64,000 nt of DNA from positions 62,001 to 126,000 of the forward strand of contig CAVVEV010000003.1 of the NCBI GenBank assembly GCA_963747335.1. The letters run 5' to 3'. The DNA comes from Prado023 sp963747335 (lineage in GTDB: Bacteria; Actinomycetota; Actinomycetes; S36-B12; CAIYMF01). Positions 53,202-61,986 of this stretch are shown here, one piece after another. Positions within the stretch are counted from its first letter, which is position 1, and each line of letters begins with the position of its first letter. A program made the translations under genes and the position numbers. A model generated the notes under the pieces. The model ran no database searches. It was not told where the DNA came from and saw nothing but the letters and a program-made list of their open reading frames with translations.

Positions 53202-54230
53202 ATGACCCGAACCCACCCCTCTGCGCCCGCCGACCCCCGATCCGCTCCGAGCCTGCGATGGGGCGTCCTCGGCGCCGGTGGCATCGCCAGCGTCTTCACC
53301 GAGGCGGTGACCCAGCACACGCAGTCCCGCGTGGTAGCCGTCGGATCGCGGGCCCAGGACCGGGCCGACGAGTTCGCGACCCGGCACGCGATCGGGCGGG
53401 CGCACGGCAGCTACGAGGCGCTCGTGGCCGACCCGGACGTCGAGGTCGTGTACATCGCCTCCCCGCACTCCGAGCACCTCGAGCACGCCCTGTTGGCGAT
53501 CGCCGCCGGCAAGCACGTGCTGGTCGAGAAGGCGTTCACCGTCAACGCCGCCCAGGCCGAGCAGGTCTTCGACGCCGCGCGCACCGCCGGGGTGTTCGTG
53601 ATGGAGGCGATGTGGACCCGCTTCCTGCCGCACGTCGTGGTCATGCGCGACGTCCTCGCGCGCGGCGAGATCGGCGAGCTGGTGGGCGTCATCGCCGACC
53701 ACGGGCAGAACATGGGCCACCATCCAGCGACCCATCGCCTGCACGACCGGGCGCTGGCCGGCGGAGCCCTGCTCGACCTGGGCGTCTACCCCGTCTCCTT
53801 CGCCCACGACCTGTTCGGCGCCCCCGACCGGGTCTCGGCGATCGGCACGCTCACCGACACCGGGGTCGACGGCCAGGTGTCGATCGCCCTGGGCTTCGCC
53901 GAGCGCCAGGCCAGCCTGCACACCACGCTGCACGCCAACACCGCGACCACGGCCGTGGTGTTCGGCACGCACGGCCGGATCGACATCGAGGGGCGGTTCT
54001 ACGCCCCGACGAGGTTCCGGGTCGTGCGCGACGACGGCACCCACTGGACCTTCGACGGGATGGTCGACGCCGGCATGCAGTACGAGGCAGCCGAAGTCGC
54101 CCGATGCGTCACCGCCGGCCGGCACGAGAGCCCGGCGATGACCGGGCAGAGAACCCTCGAGGTGATGCGCACGATGGACGAGATCCGCCGCCAGATCGGA
54201 CTCGTCTACCCGAGCGAGGAGCAGGGATGA
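53202..54230 (+). CDS. Gfo/Idh/MocA family oxidoreductase
   Basis: The 342-residue protein has an N-terminal NAD(P)-binding fold (RWGVLGAGGIASVFTEAV near residue 20) and the family EKAF motif (GKHVLVEKAFTVN), whose Lys takes part in catalysis. The GFO_IDH_MocA C-terminal domain includes GGALLDLGVYPVSFAHDLFG. Dehydrogenases of this group act on sugars, inositols or dihydrodiols. Its stop overlaps the GH1 start (ATGA), so the two probably act on one carbohydrate. Confidence 0.92.
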   Translation: MTRTHPSAPADPRSAPSLRWGVLGAGGIASVFTEAVTQHTQSRVVAVGSRAQDRADEFATRHAIGRAHGSYEALVADPDVEVVYIASPHSEHLEHALLAIAAGKHVLVEKAFTVNAAQAEQVFDAARTAGVFVMEAMWTRFLPHVVVMRDVLARGEIGELVGVIADHGQNMGHHPATHRLHDRALAGGALLDLGVYPVSFAHDLFGAPDRVSAIGTLTDTGVDGQVSIALGFAERQASLHTTLHANTATTAVVFGTHGRIDIEGRFYAPTRFRVVRDDGTHWTFDGMVDAGMQYEAAEVARCVTAGRHESPAMTGQRTLEVMRTMDEIRRQIGLVYPSEEQG

Positions 54231-55651
54231 CCACCACCGGATCGCCCTTCCCCGACGGATTCCTGTGGGGCGGTGCGACCGCCGCGAACCAGCTCGAAGG
54301 TGCCTACGACGAGGGCGGCAAGGGCTTGTCCATCCAGGATGTCGCGCCCCGCGGGATCAAGGGTCCGCGCACGCCGGCTCCGACGCCGGACAACCTCAAG
54401 CTCGTCGGCATCGACTTCTACCACCGGTACGCTGAGGACATCGCGCTGCTCGCCGAGATGGGTTTCACCGTGTTCCGGCTGTCGATCGCGTGGAGCCGGA
54501 TCTTCCCCCACGGCGACGACGAGGTGCCCAACGAGGAGGGCCTGGCTTTCTACGACCGGGTGCTCGACGAGCTGGAGAAGCACGGGATCCAACCGCTGGT
54601 CACGATCTCGCACTACGAGACTCCTCTGCACCTGGCCGAGACGTACGACGGCTGGGTGAGTCGGGAGATGATCGGCTTCTACGAGCGGTACGTGCGGGTG
54701 CTGTTCGAGCGCTACGGGCACCGGGTCAAGTACTGGCTGACGTTCAACGAGATCAACTCCGTGCTGCACGAGCCGTTCCTCTCCGGTGGGATCAACACCC
54801 CCAAGGAGCAGCTGCCGAAGTCCGCGCTCTACCAGGCGGTCCACCACGAGCTGGTGGCCAGCGCGCTGGCTACGCGGATCGCGCACGAGATGATCCCCGA
54901 CGCCAAGGTGGGGTGCATGATCCTGTCGATGCCGACCTATCCGCTGACCCCGGATCCGGCCGACGTCGTGGCCGTGATGGAGGCCGACCACCAGAACATG
55001 ATGTTCGGTGACGTGCACACCCGCGGCCACTACCCGGGGTACGCATTGCGGTACTTCCGCGAGAACGGCATCGAGCTGGACATCACGGCTGAGGACCGCG
55101 AGATCCTGGCCAACACCGTGGACTTCGTGTCGTTCAGCTACTACATGAGTGTCTGCGAGACCGCCGACCAGGCAAGGAGGGTCTCGGGCGAGGGCAACAT
55201 CATGGGCGGTGTTCCCAACCCCATGCTGGAGGCCAGCCAATGGGGCTGGCAGATCGATCCCCAGGGATTGCGCCTCGTCTGCAACCAGTTCTGGGACCGC
55301 TGGGGCAAGCCCCTGTTCGTCGTGGAGAACGGCCTGGGCGCCCGCGACGAGCTGGTCGAGGTCGACGGCGTCCAGACCGTCCTCGACGACTACCGCATCG
55401 ACTACATGAACGATCACCTGGTCCAGCTAGCCGAGGCGATCGCCGACGGTGTCGACGTCCTGGGCTACACCTCGTGGGGATGCATCGACCTGGTCAGCTT
55501 CACCACCGCGGAGCTGAGCAAGCGCTACGGCTTCATCTACGTGGACCGCAACGACGACGGCACGGGCACGCTGTCGCGGTACCGCAAGAAGTCGTTCGAC
55601 TGGTACGCCGAGGTGATCGCCACGAACGGGGCCAGCCTGCGCCGGCCCTGA
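54227..55651 (+). CDS. GH1 glycosidase, 6-phospho-beta-glucosidase-like
   Basis: The 474-residue (beta/alpha)8 protein carries the GH1 acid/base in TFNEINSVLHE (residues about 173-183) and the nucleophile Glu in LFVVENGLGA (about 365). The C-terminal ELSKRYGFIYVDRNDDGTGT, with Ser-Lys-Tyr in the phosphate-binding positions, and KKSFDWYAEVIATNG match 6-phospho-beta-glucosidases (BglA/AscB type) better than plain beta-glucosidases. No PTS gene is visible in the window to supply a phosphorylated substrate. There is no signal peptide. Coupled translation with the Gfo/Idh gene. Confidence 0.9.
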   Translation: MTTTGSPFPDGFLWGGATAANQLEGAYDEGGKGLSIQDVAPRGIKGPRTPAPTPDNLKLVGIDFYHRYAEDIALLAEMGFTVFRLSIAWSRIFPHGDDEVPNEEGLAFYDRVLDELEKHGIQPLVTISHYETPLHLAETYDGWVSREMIGFYERYVRVLFERYGHRVKYWLTFNEINSVLHEPFLSGGINTPKEQLPKSALYQAVHHELVASALATRIAHEMIPDAKVGCMILSMPTYPLTPDPADVVAVMEADHQNMMFGDVHTRGHYPGYALRYFRENGIELDITAEDREILANTVDFVSFSYYMSVCETADQARRVSGEGNIMGGVPNPMLEASQWGWQIDPQGLRLVCNQFWDRWGKPLFVVENGLGARDELVEVDGVQTVLDDYRIDYMNDHLVQLAEAIADGVDVLGYTSWGCIDLVSFTTAELSKRYGFIYVDRNDDGTGTLSRYRKKSFDWYAEVIATNGASLRRP

Positions 55652-55675
55652 GCCCATGCCTCTGGGCTGATGGCG

Positions 55676-56290
55676 TCATCCCCCGTGGACGATCCGGGCC
55701 TTCATGATCTGGAACTCCTCGGGCGTGATGACGCCGAGGTCGCGCAGCTCGGCGAGGTGGTGCAACTCCTGGGCCGGCGACGGGGGAGCGGCGGGGGCAT
55801 CGGAAGGCGCCGGAGCCGGCGCCGGCGTGTTCGCGGCCGCGATCAGGCCCCGCAACGCCTCGGCGCCGGCCACCGCGGCGTCGTAGGGCGGCGCGATCGG
55901 GATCGCGTTCGAGGCCTTGAATGGGTCGTCGTCCGGGTTGCCCCGCAGGCGCCTGGGTCGGCCCGCGCTGCTGCCGACCTCCAGCACGACCGCACCGGCC
56001 CGGCCCCCGGCAAGGGTCTGCACCCCGACCAGGTGCGCGTAGTCCCAGCTGATCAGCTCCGTGGTGAACAGCGCCCCTCCGGCTGCGCCCTTCTTGAACA
56101 CGAAGGCCCGACGTCCGGTGCCGACTATGGCCTGGTGTCGCTCGCCGAGGATCGCGACCCGGACGGTCTCGTGCGGCACCAGCTCGCGTGCCAGGGCCTC
56201 GATGGCCTTGCGATGCAGCCCGCTCAGGTCGACCGAGCTGGGTACGGGCCGCCGTTCAGCATGAGGGCCGTCTGAGGGGTGGGACGTCAT
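55676..56290 (-). CDS. SHOCT-domain protein of unknown function
   Basis: About 204 residues. The N-terminal 115 residues look like a PH-like or DUF1508-type beta domain (VRVAILGERHQAIVGTGRRAFVFKKGAAGG, LISWDYAHLVGVQTL). A Pro/Ala linker (APAPAPSDAPAAPPSP) leads to a C-terminal SHOCT helix pair (LHHLAELRDLGVITPEEFQIMKARI). SHOCT modules are thought to mediate oligomerisation. It is the last of three same-strand genes of unknown function. Confidence 0.7.
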   Translation of the reverse strand: MTSHPSDGPHAERRPVPSSVDLSGLHRKAIEALARELVPHETVRVAILGERHQAIVGTGRRAFVFKKGAAGGALFTTELISWDYAHLVGVQTLAGGRAGAVVLEVGSSAGRPRRLRGNPDDDPFKASNAIPIAPPYDAAVAGAEALRGLIAAANTPAPAPAPSDAPAAPPSPAQELHHLAELRDLGVITPEEFQIMKARIVHGG

Positions 56291-56358
56291 CGCCTGGGCC
56301 TTCTCCGTCGGTTGCAGGACCACTGCGCGTGACCCTACAGCGACCGTTGGAACTGGTC

Positions 56359-57108
56359 CTACCGCAGCAGGAAGAGGCCCCTGAGGTACTCGCGCAGCGA
56401 TTCGACGTCGACAGCCGCGCGCTGGTATCCGGTGTCGTCCGGGGTCCGGGTGACCAGGTCGACCCGACTGTCCCCGGTGCGCAGCACCATCGACTCCACC
56501 ACCAGTCGGGTGTCCGTCTCCCTGCGGGGGACCCGATGGATCAGCTGCCACCGCGCGGGTGCGGCCTTGGCCACGCGGCGCAACTGCGCGTCGCTGATCG
56601 GCACAGGTACGTCCGCGCCTGCGGGGATCGTCGCCTTCCCGTCGATCATGCGCTTGGCGACCACGTCGGCGATCCCGCCGACCGAGTACATCGACAGCCG
56701 GTGCAGGCCGAGGGCGTCGATCCGGTCGATGCCCACCACCCCGTTGCCGAACAGTGAGATCAGCCACCGCCAGGGAGCATCGGCCGGGCCGTCATGCCCT
56801 CGCCTGATGTCGAGCGTGCCGACACTGGTCGCCACGAGGGCTACGAGCAGGCCCAGGTCGCCGACCACCTCCGCGGCGGCCTGTCCGGGCACCCGGTGAA
56901 GCACCCCGCGCGCCGCGAGCGAGCGCACTGCCTCGGCCAGGACTGCCTCCTCGACACCGGCGAGGGCCGGCACCTCGCCGAGCACCACGGCCATCTCGGC
57001 CTGCGTGAAGGCGCCCATGTCCACAGGGCCGGTCGCGACCAGGTCCGCGATGTCGGCGAGTTGGCGCTCGGCGAGGTTGGGGGCATCTGGCTCGTCGACG
57101 GTCGTCAT
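56359..57108 (-). CDS. hypothetical protein, gene B of an unknown operon
   Basis: A 249-residue cytosolic protein with no family I recognise. The first 80 residues are predicted helical (LAERQLADIADLVATGPVDMGAF), and the C-terminal half is beta-rich (ARWQLIHRVPRRETDTRLVVESMVLRTGDSRVDLVTRTPDD). The ATG overlaps the TGA of the upstream gene (57105-57107). Organisation suggests one operon with the SHOCT gene, separated from it by 68 bp. Confidence 0.6.
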   Translation of the reverse strand: MTTVDEPDAPNLAERQLADIADLVATGPVDMGAFTQAEMAVVLGEVPALAGVEEAVLAEAVRSLAARGVLHRVPGQAAAEVVGDLGLLVALVATSVGTLDIRRGHDGPADAPWRWLISLFGNGVVGIDRIDALGLHRLSMYSVGGIADVVAKRMIDGKATIPAGADVPVPISDAQLRRVAKAAPARWQLIHRVPRRETDTRLVVESMVLRTGDSRVDLVTRTPDDTGYQRAAVDVESLREYLRGLFLLR

Positions 57109-58104
57109 GGGAGGTCCTCCTCGATTCCGACGAAAACGGGTCGGCTCGCGGTCGCGTCCTGGACGACGCCACCCACCGCCAGGTGCCCGGACCCGGCCTG
57201 CACCTCGACGGCCTCGGACTGGCCCTGCGCAGGATCGGCGAACTCACGGGCGTCTGCGGCGTCGAGCAGGGCCTGGACTGCCGGGCGCATGGGCGCCTGG
57301 AACCGGATGATCGGCAGCGACCCGAACAGGCCCAGGCCGAGCTCGTCGGAGTAGGGGGCGTCCGGCAGCAGGTCCTCGGGATGTGGGGGAACGGGTGGGC
57401 CGAAGAGATCCCCGAGCGGTCCGACCGGCTCGATCACGGGCGACAGCACATCCGACCAGCGTCCCTGCGCATCCGGTGACATCGTGAGGTCGGCACGCCG
57501 ACGCGCGAACGCGGCCAATGCCTGACCGGCAGCCCGGCTCGGAGTCGTGTTGGGAGGGCGGAGCATCATCGGCCGCGTGTCGACGTGGGCCGACAGTCCC
57601 CAGGGGCCGACGTTCTTCCCGGTCAGCCGGTAGAGGACATAGTCGCGGATGTGCACCACGTCGGACCACGTGGGCAGCTTGCCCCACTGGAAGCTCGCCT
57701 TGGTCCGCTCGAGCTGCACCCAGGTCCCGACCGCGGCCTTGCCGTGCAGCGACTCGCGGACCAGCGGCCCGTCGAGGCCGTAGTCCGGTGTCACCTTCTT
57801 GTCGACGGTCCGGTGGTGGCTGGACATTCGACGACGGCTGGTCGGGAAGATCCAGCGCTGCGTACAGGTCCTCGTCCCCGACGAGGACGTGGGCGCCCTG
57901 CAGGAGGCTCACGAGATCGGGGACGGACATGCCCCGCTCCACGAGGTCGGACATCACGCGGACCTCGGAGTCGGTGGCATGGTCCACGGCGACGGCGAGC
58001 TTGGGCGAGAAGTCGCCAGCGGCGGCGGCCACCTTGACCAGCAGGGACAGCCGCCGCCGCTCGGACTCCGGCGAACGGCTCCCGAGATCCTGCGGAGTGG
58101 CCAT
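57105..58104 (-). CDS. hypothetical protein, gene A of an unknown operon, probable frameshift
   Basis: Two frames appear to encode one protein of about 330 residues. The first, from ATG 58104, gives about 90 residues (SESERRRLSLLVKVAAAAGDF-like start, then SDLVERGMSVPDLVSLLQGAHVLVGDEDLYAALDLPDQPSS). The second starts at 57827 with HHRTVDKKVTPDYGLDGPLV and runs to 57105. They meet within about 10 bp near 57827-57835, where one extra base explains the break; two separate overlapping genes are the alternative. The family is unknown. Confidence 0.5.
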
Positions 58105-58254
58105 TCCTGTGTGCCTCCTCGTGCCGATCCGCACTATTGCAGAGCCGGCTCAGGGGTGTCAGCCCGGCGGCAGTCAGACGGGACTCGAGAGCCCCGCGAC
58201 TGGGTTGCGTTGCCCCGCCCCCACGTCCCCACGGCGGGCACATAGGTTTGGCCC

Positions 58255-58677
58255 GTGAGCACTGACCCCGCGCCAGGAACGGGTGACCCTGACGACGATC
58301 AGCGGCCTGCCCAGTACCGGCGCCGAGGCACGGTCACTGCGCATCGCCTCACTGGCCCGCGCGAATGGACTTCTGAGGGCGGTGAGCGGCTGCAGGTCCA
58401 CGCCGGTGACTGGTGGGTCACCGACGACGCAGGCGTGAGCCGGGGCGTTGCTGACGACGACTTCCAGGCGTCCTACCGGCCCGTGGGTGGCAGCCGGTAC
58501 ATGCGAGTGGGAACCGTGAACGCTGCACAGACCGAGTCCTCCGTCGTGGTGCAGACCCAGGAGGGACCAGCGACCGCGCAGCCCGGTTCCTGGGTCGTCA
58601 CCGACGGCGAGGGTCACTCCTGGCCGGTGCCGCCGGAGGTCTTCGAGGCCGGCTATGTGGCGGTCGACGAGACCTGA
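58255..58677 (+). CDS. small protein with duplicated G-D/S-W-x-V-T-D motif
   Basis: From a GTG at 58255 the product is 140 residues. It holds two related units, AGDWWVTDDAGVSRGVADDDFQASY and PGSWVVTDGEGHSWPVPPEVFEAGY, each with a G-x-W-V-T-D turn and a closing F-x-x-x-Y. This is the PGDW-type motif seen in short actinobacterial and phage proteins of unknown role. It overlaps, tail to tail by 25 bp, with the membrane protein gene of the SLATT operon. Confidence 0.7.
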   Translation: MSTDPAPGTGDPDDDQRPAQYRRRGTVTAHRLTGPREWTSEGGERLQVHAGDWWVTDDAGVSRGVADDDFQASYRPVGGSRYMRVGTVNAAQTESSVVVQTQEGPATAQPGSWVVTDGEGHSWPVPPEVFEAGYVAVDET

Positions 58678-60479
58678 GCGCCCTGCGCTGCCGGCTCGAT
58701 CCCCGAGCACATGACGGCCAGCGTCCCGTTGATCGACCTGCGACCGACCCCTGAGGTGCTCAGGATCTGCACGATCGGTGTGGGATCAGCAAGGTTCGGT
58801 GAGGCGTGGTCGACCGTGCGCCAGGAGTCGTGCAGGGTCGACGCCAGCAGGGTGTGATCGGTGGTCCGGTCCACCAGCAGGGTGATGTGACGCAGCGGCA
58901 CGAGCTCGAGGAGCTGGCCGAGCTCGTAGATGCAGCCGCTGCGCTCGCGCGAGAAGCCGCGCAGGTCCATCAGCACGGCATCACTGGATCGTGCCAGTGC
59001 CTGGAGCGTGGCCCGCCAGGTGTCGTCGTGGCAGAAGAACTCGTTCACCCGGAACCGTCCGTCGGGATCGGGACGTCCCTGGGCCCGGTCCATCCGCTCC
59101 CGCAGGTCGGTGGCATCCGCGATGAACGCCCGGCTCAGACGGCCGGAGACGAAGTCGATGAACTCGTGGGGCTCCAGGTTTGCCAGCGCCAGGTCGGGAC
59201 CGGCGATCAGCTGGATGCTGCCGATGTGCCGCCAGCTCCGGCCGATGCCACGCATCAGCCGCTCGCTGCGACCGCTGTCCCCGAAGACGCGCAGGAGCAG
59301 CAGCCGTGACTCCTCGCGCTCCCAGGCGCCTCTGGCCAGCGGCCGGCAGGCCAACCACAGGGTGGCCCTGAAGGCGATGAAGGCCACGAGCGTGAAGGGG
59401 ACTGCCACGAAGGGGTCATCGCTGACGAGCAGCTGCAGGAACAACGAGTACGAGAAGATCAGCCATTGGGCGTCGGCGGCGACCATATGGTCGCTGACGG
59501 TCTGCGCCCGATAGCTGTTCCCCAGGGCCCGGGCGGCCAGGGTTGCCAGCCAGGTGGCGACCACCAACCCCAGCGTCATGAGCAGCACGAGGTTCTGGAA
59601 GACCGGCGAGAGCAGCGCCCCGCCCCCCAGGCTGAGGAGCAGCAGTCCCTCCAGCCCCACCACCGTGCTCGCGGCCAGGCCCAGCGGCAGCAGGTCGCGG
59701 CGCAGAGCCAGGGCCACCATGACCGCGGCCACTGTGATCAGCAGGCCCGCAGTCATCGCGGGAGAGGCCAGCGCAGTGCCCTCCTTGTCCACCGTCCCGG
59801 GGACCTGGAATCCCAGCATCAGGCCGATGGCCGCGGGCAGCGTCACCATCAGCACGAGCGGACCCATGGCGCGCAGTCGGTGCGTCAGGAAGGGCGCCAG
59901 CGCCAACGTCGGGATCCCCACTGAGAGCGCCCACACAGTGAGGGTCTCCGAGGCACCCAGGGGTGAGAGCAGGAGCAGGAGGGCGAAGTAGCCGAGAACC
60001 AGACCTGCGCGTTGCGCCCAGCTGGCTGCGGCAGTGGTCATCGCCGTCAGGACGACGGGCCACGACCAGATCAGGGTGAGGATGAGGACGCGTACCGGCA
60101 GGATCTCCAGGTCGTCACTCCAGAGCAGGGCGAGTGTCGCCACAAGGGCGTAGGCAACCCCGGCCAGCGCGTAGGGGATGAGGCCGACCCACGGCCCGGT
60201 CCGGGCGCGCGTGAACAGGGGACCGTCAACGGGCCGTGCCTCCTCCGCCGCGGTCACGCGCAGCTGCAGGGGTACGCGCGGGCGAGCATGCGCTGCGTCA
60301 GTCAGGGCAGCTGAGGGTGGCCCCTCGAGCAGGGTACCCGAGGCGGACGCGCGCATGGACGCCAGCACCTGGCGGGAGTACAGCCGCCGCAGCAGCATGC
60401 TCAGCGGCAGGCTCAGCAGCACGCCGAGGATGAGGGCGCTCTGGATCGCGCCGGGCAGCTGGGCCATGACGCTGTCCAT
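58653..60479 (-). CDS. polytopic membrane protein with C-terminal Rossmann/TIR-like domain
   Basis: About 608 residues. After an N-terminal membrane helix (SALILGVLLSLPLSMLL) and a cytosolic loop, about ten membrane segments run to residue 390. The last 210 residues are soluble: LLLLRVFGDSGRSERLMRGI, then IQLIAGPDLALANLEPHEFIDF, FRVNEFFCHDDTWRATLQAL, and SDAVLMDLRGFSRERSGCIYEL, followed by VPLRHITLLVD. The D-R-G-F...G-C-x-x-E-L stretch resembles nucleotide-handling TIR/SLOG-like Rossmann domains, but this is a pattern match by eye. It starts 5 bp after the SLATT gene. The upstream ATG at 60545 would overlap that gene. Confidence 0.6.
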   Translation of the reverse strand: MDSVMAQLPGAIQSALILGVLLSLPLSMLLRRLYSRQVLASMRASASGTLLEGPPSAALTDAAHARPRVPLQLRVTAAEEARPVDGPLFTRARTGPWVGLIPYALAGVAYALVATLALLWSDDLEILPVRVLILTLIWSWPVVLTAMTTAAASWAQRAGLVLGYFALLLLLSPLGASETLTVWALSVGIPTLALAPFLTHRLRAMGPLVLMVTLPAAIGLMLGFQVPGTVDKEGTALASPAMTAGLLITVAAVMVALALRRDLLPLGLAASTVVGLEGLLLLSLGGGALLSPVFQNLVLLMTLGLVVATWLATLAARALGNSYRAQTVSDHMVAADAQWLIFSYSLFLQLLVSDDPFVAVPFTLVAFIAFRATLWLACRPLARGAWEREESRLLLLRVFGDSGRSERLMRGIGRSWRHIGSIQLIAGPDLALANLEPHEFIDFVSGRLSRAFIADATDLRERMDRAQGRPDPDGRFRVNEFFCHDDTWRATLQALARSSDAVLMDLRGFSRERSGCIYELGQLLELVPLRHITLLVDRTTDHTLLASTLHDSWRTVDHASPNLADPTPIVQILSTSGVGRRSINGTLAVMCSGIEPAAQGAQVSSTAT

Positions 60480-60483
60480 GGAG

Positions 60484-61035
60484 TCAGCCGCCAGGTCCCT
60501 GATCGGGTGCGGAACCGGCCTGCGCCCTCGGCTGGGCGGCGACACGCGACAGGTACTCGTCTATGTCGCTCCCCAGGATCATCTCCACCCGTGCTGCGAA
60601 CCGGGAGTAGCCCTTCTCGTGGCCGCCCTGGCGCGCGTAGGGTCCGGCCAGCTGCACGTACTGCCAGACCTCGGACTTGAGCAGCTCGGCCGTGCGTCGA
60701 TACAGCCGCCACCGGTCCCCGAACTTGAAGAAGCCCTCGAAGGCTGTGGCGATTGCGACCGCGAGGCCGAGCACGAGAGTCAGCCACTGGATGCCGCTCT
60801 GCACCGTCGGGTTCCCCAGCTGGACGCCGACGAGGGTGGGTACCGTGACGCCGCCGACGATGGCGATCATCTTGAGACGGATGTACCGGCGCTGGCTGGT
60901 CCTCGCCCGACCCTCGAGCCAGGTGATCTGGTCCAGGCAGCGCATCCGGAGGAACGCGCGCTGGAGGTCGTTGAGCCCGAGCTCGGCGACGATGCCGTCG
61001 AGATCCCGGATCCTGTCGGGTGTTCCGTCCTCCAT
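60484..61035 (-). CDS. SLATT/DUF4231-like two-TM protein
   Basis: The 183-residue protein has an N-terminal helical region (LQRAFLRMRCLDQITWLEGRARTSQRRYIRLKMIAIVGG) and two closely spaced membrane helices (IAIVGGVTVPTLVGVQLG and WLTLVLGLAVAIATAFEGFF). A helix with FKFGDRWRLYRRTAELLKSEVWQY follows, then a C-terminal FAARVEMILGSDIDEYLSRV. The order and the W-x-x-Y-R-x-T-A-E-x-L-K-x-E signature match DUF4231 in the SLATT superfamily, predicted pore-forming effectors of nucleotide-dependent conflict systems. I chose the ATG at 61035 with GGAGG 5 nt upstream over the one at 61047. Confidence 0.75.
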   Translation of the reverse strand: MEDGTPDRIRDLDGIVAELGLNDLQRAFLRMRCLDQITWLEGRARTSQRRYIRLKMIAIVGGVTVPTLVGVQLGNPTVQSGIQWLTLVLGLAVAIATAFEGFFKFGDRWRLYRRTAELLKSEVWQYVQLAGPYARQGGHEKGYSRFAARVEMILGSDIDEYLSRVAAQPRAQAGSAPDQGPGG

Positions 61036-61076
61036 GTCCGCCTCCATCGGGTCGCTGGTGGGGCACGCTGTGCCAG

Positions 61077-61781
61077 CTACGGGCCGCCCTGCAGGATCAG
61101 TCGTGACGTCATCTCCACCATCCGGTCCAGGCCTCGCGTGAACGAGTCCTCGACAGGGGTTCCCCGGATCGCCCAGAGCGTCCGGGCCGTGGACCAGGCG
61201 AACTCCCGGGCAGCCTCGATGCCCCACATGGACACCCGGTCGTCGTGCTCACCGAGGGCATCGTCCAGGGCGGCGAAGGGCCCGGTGAGCAACTCGTCGC
61301 GGACCATCGGCTGGGTGCGTGCCAGCACCCCGTTGACCGCCCGGAAGTCCTGTTCCCGGCCGGCGTCGAGCCCACCACCGAACTCCAGCGTGGTGAGCAC
61401 GAGCGCCCGAGCGAGGTCGAAGTTGATGTGGGCGTTCATGCCTGCGATGGCGAACTGCAGAGGGCTGATCCCGGGACGAGCCCGGGCTTCGAACAGCGCT
61501 CCCCAGCTGCGCGGTGATCGGGTGGGGTCGGCAGCGTGCAGGTCCAGGGCGTGCAGGTAGAGGTTCGCGAACACCACGTCCAGTCGTGCCAGGAACCCGG
61601 CATCCGCGAAATGGGCACCGCCGATGGCCGCGTCCACCTGCCGAGTGGTGACCAGGTACATCTCGTTGAACGCCCGCACCCCGTCCCCCCGCGGCATGGT
61701 CGAGGAGACCTGCTCCAGCCGTTCGATGACGTCGGCGACGGTCTGCAGGGCGAGCGGCTCTGGGCCTGTGGGCATCCTCAT
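61077..61781 (-). CDS. DUF5995-like protein
   Basis: About 234 residues, cytosolic and mostly helical. The stretches GDGVRAFNEMYLVTTRQVD, FLARLDVVFANLYLHAL, WGALFEARARPGISPLQFAIAGMNAHINFDLARALV and FRAVNGVLARTQ fit DUF5995, an actinobacterial family with a conserved A-G-M-N-A-H-I-N motif and no known activity. It ends 41 bp before the SLATT gene on the same strand, so it is probably the first gene of that operon. It is divergent from the subtilase gene; the shared upstream region contains 11-bp-spaced GTGAC repeats. Confidence 0.72.
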   Translation of the reverse strand: MRMPTGPEPLALQTVADVIERLEQVSSTMPRGDGVRAFNEMYLVTTRQVDAAIGGAHFADAGFLARLDVVFANLYLHALDLHAADPTRSPRSWGALFEARARPGISPLQFAIAGMNAHINFDLARALVLTTLEFGGGLDAGREQDFRAVNGVLARTQPMVRDELLTGPFAALDDALGEHDDRVSMWGIEAAREFAWSTARTLWAIRGTPVEDSFTRGLDRMVEMTSRLILQGGP

Positions 61782-61887
61782 CGCGATCCCCACACGCCCG
61801 GGATCCGCGAAGGCGGTCCTGCCGGCGAGCCCAGCACCCGGCCAGCATGACAGGGAAGACGCCTCAAGCCCACCCCCAATCGGAGGC

Positions 61888-61925
61888 GTGACACCACGGT
61901 GACACCCGGGTGACTCCGCGGTGAC
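61888..61925. promoter_or_regulatory. four GTGAC direct repeats at exact 11-bp spacing
   Basis: GTGAC begins at 61888, 61899, 61910 and 61921, one helical turn apart. The units read GTGACACC, GTGACACC, GTGACTCC and GTGACAGC. The array lies in the roughly 205-bp region between the divergent DUF5995 and subtilase genes. Direct repeats with 11-bp phasing are typical of binding sites for SARP or PhoP-type regulators in actinobacteria, though this half-site matches neither consensus well. Confidence 0.6.
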
Positions 61926-61986
61926 AGCGCCGGGCAAGCATGGCAGCCGGACGCACTCGGGCGCCCCACCACGGGAGGTCACTGCG

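Noticed and set aside
53258..54226. Very long open frame overlapping the Gfo/Idh gene and continuous with GH1, as a fusion protein
   Set aside because: The first 323 codons are the wrong frame of the Gfo/Idh gene (Arg/Pro-rich); GH1 starts at 54227 with an ATGA overlap.
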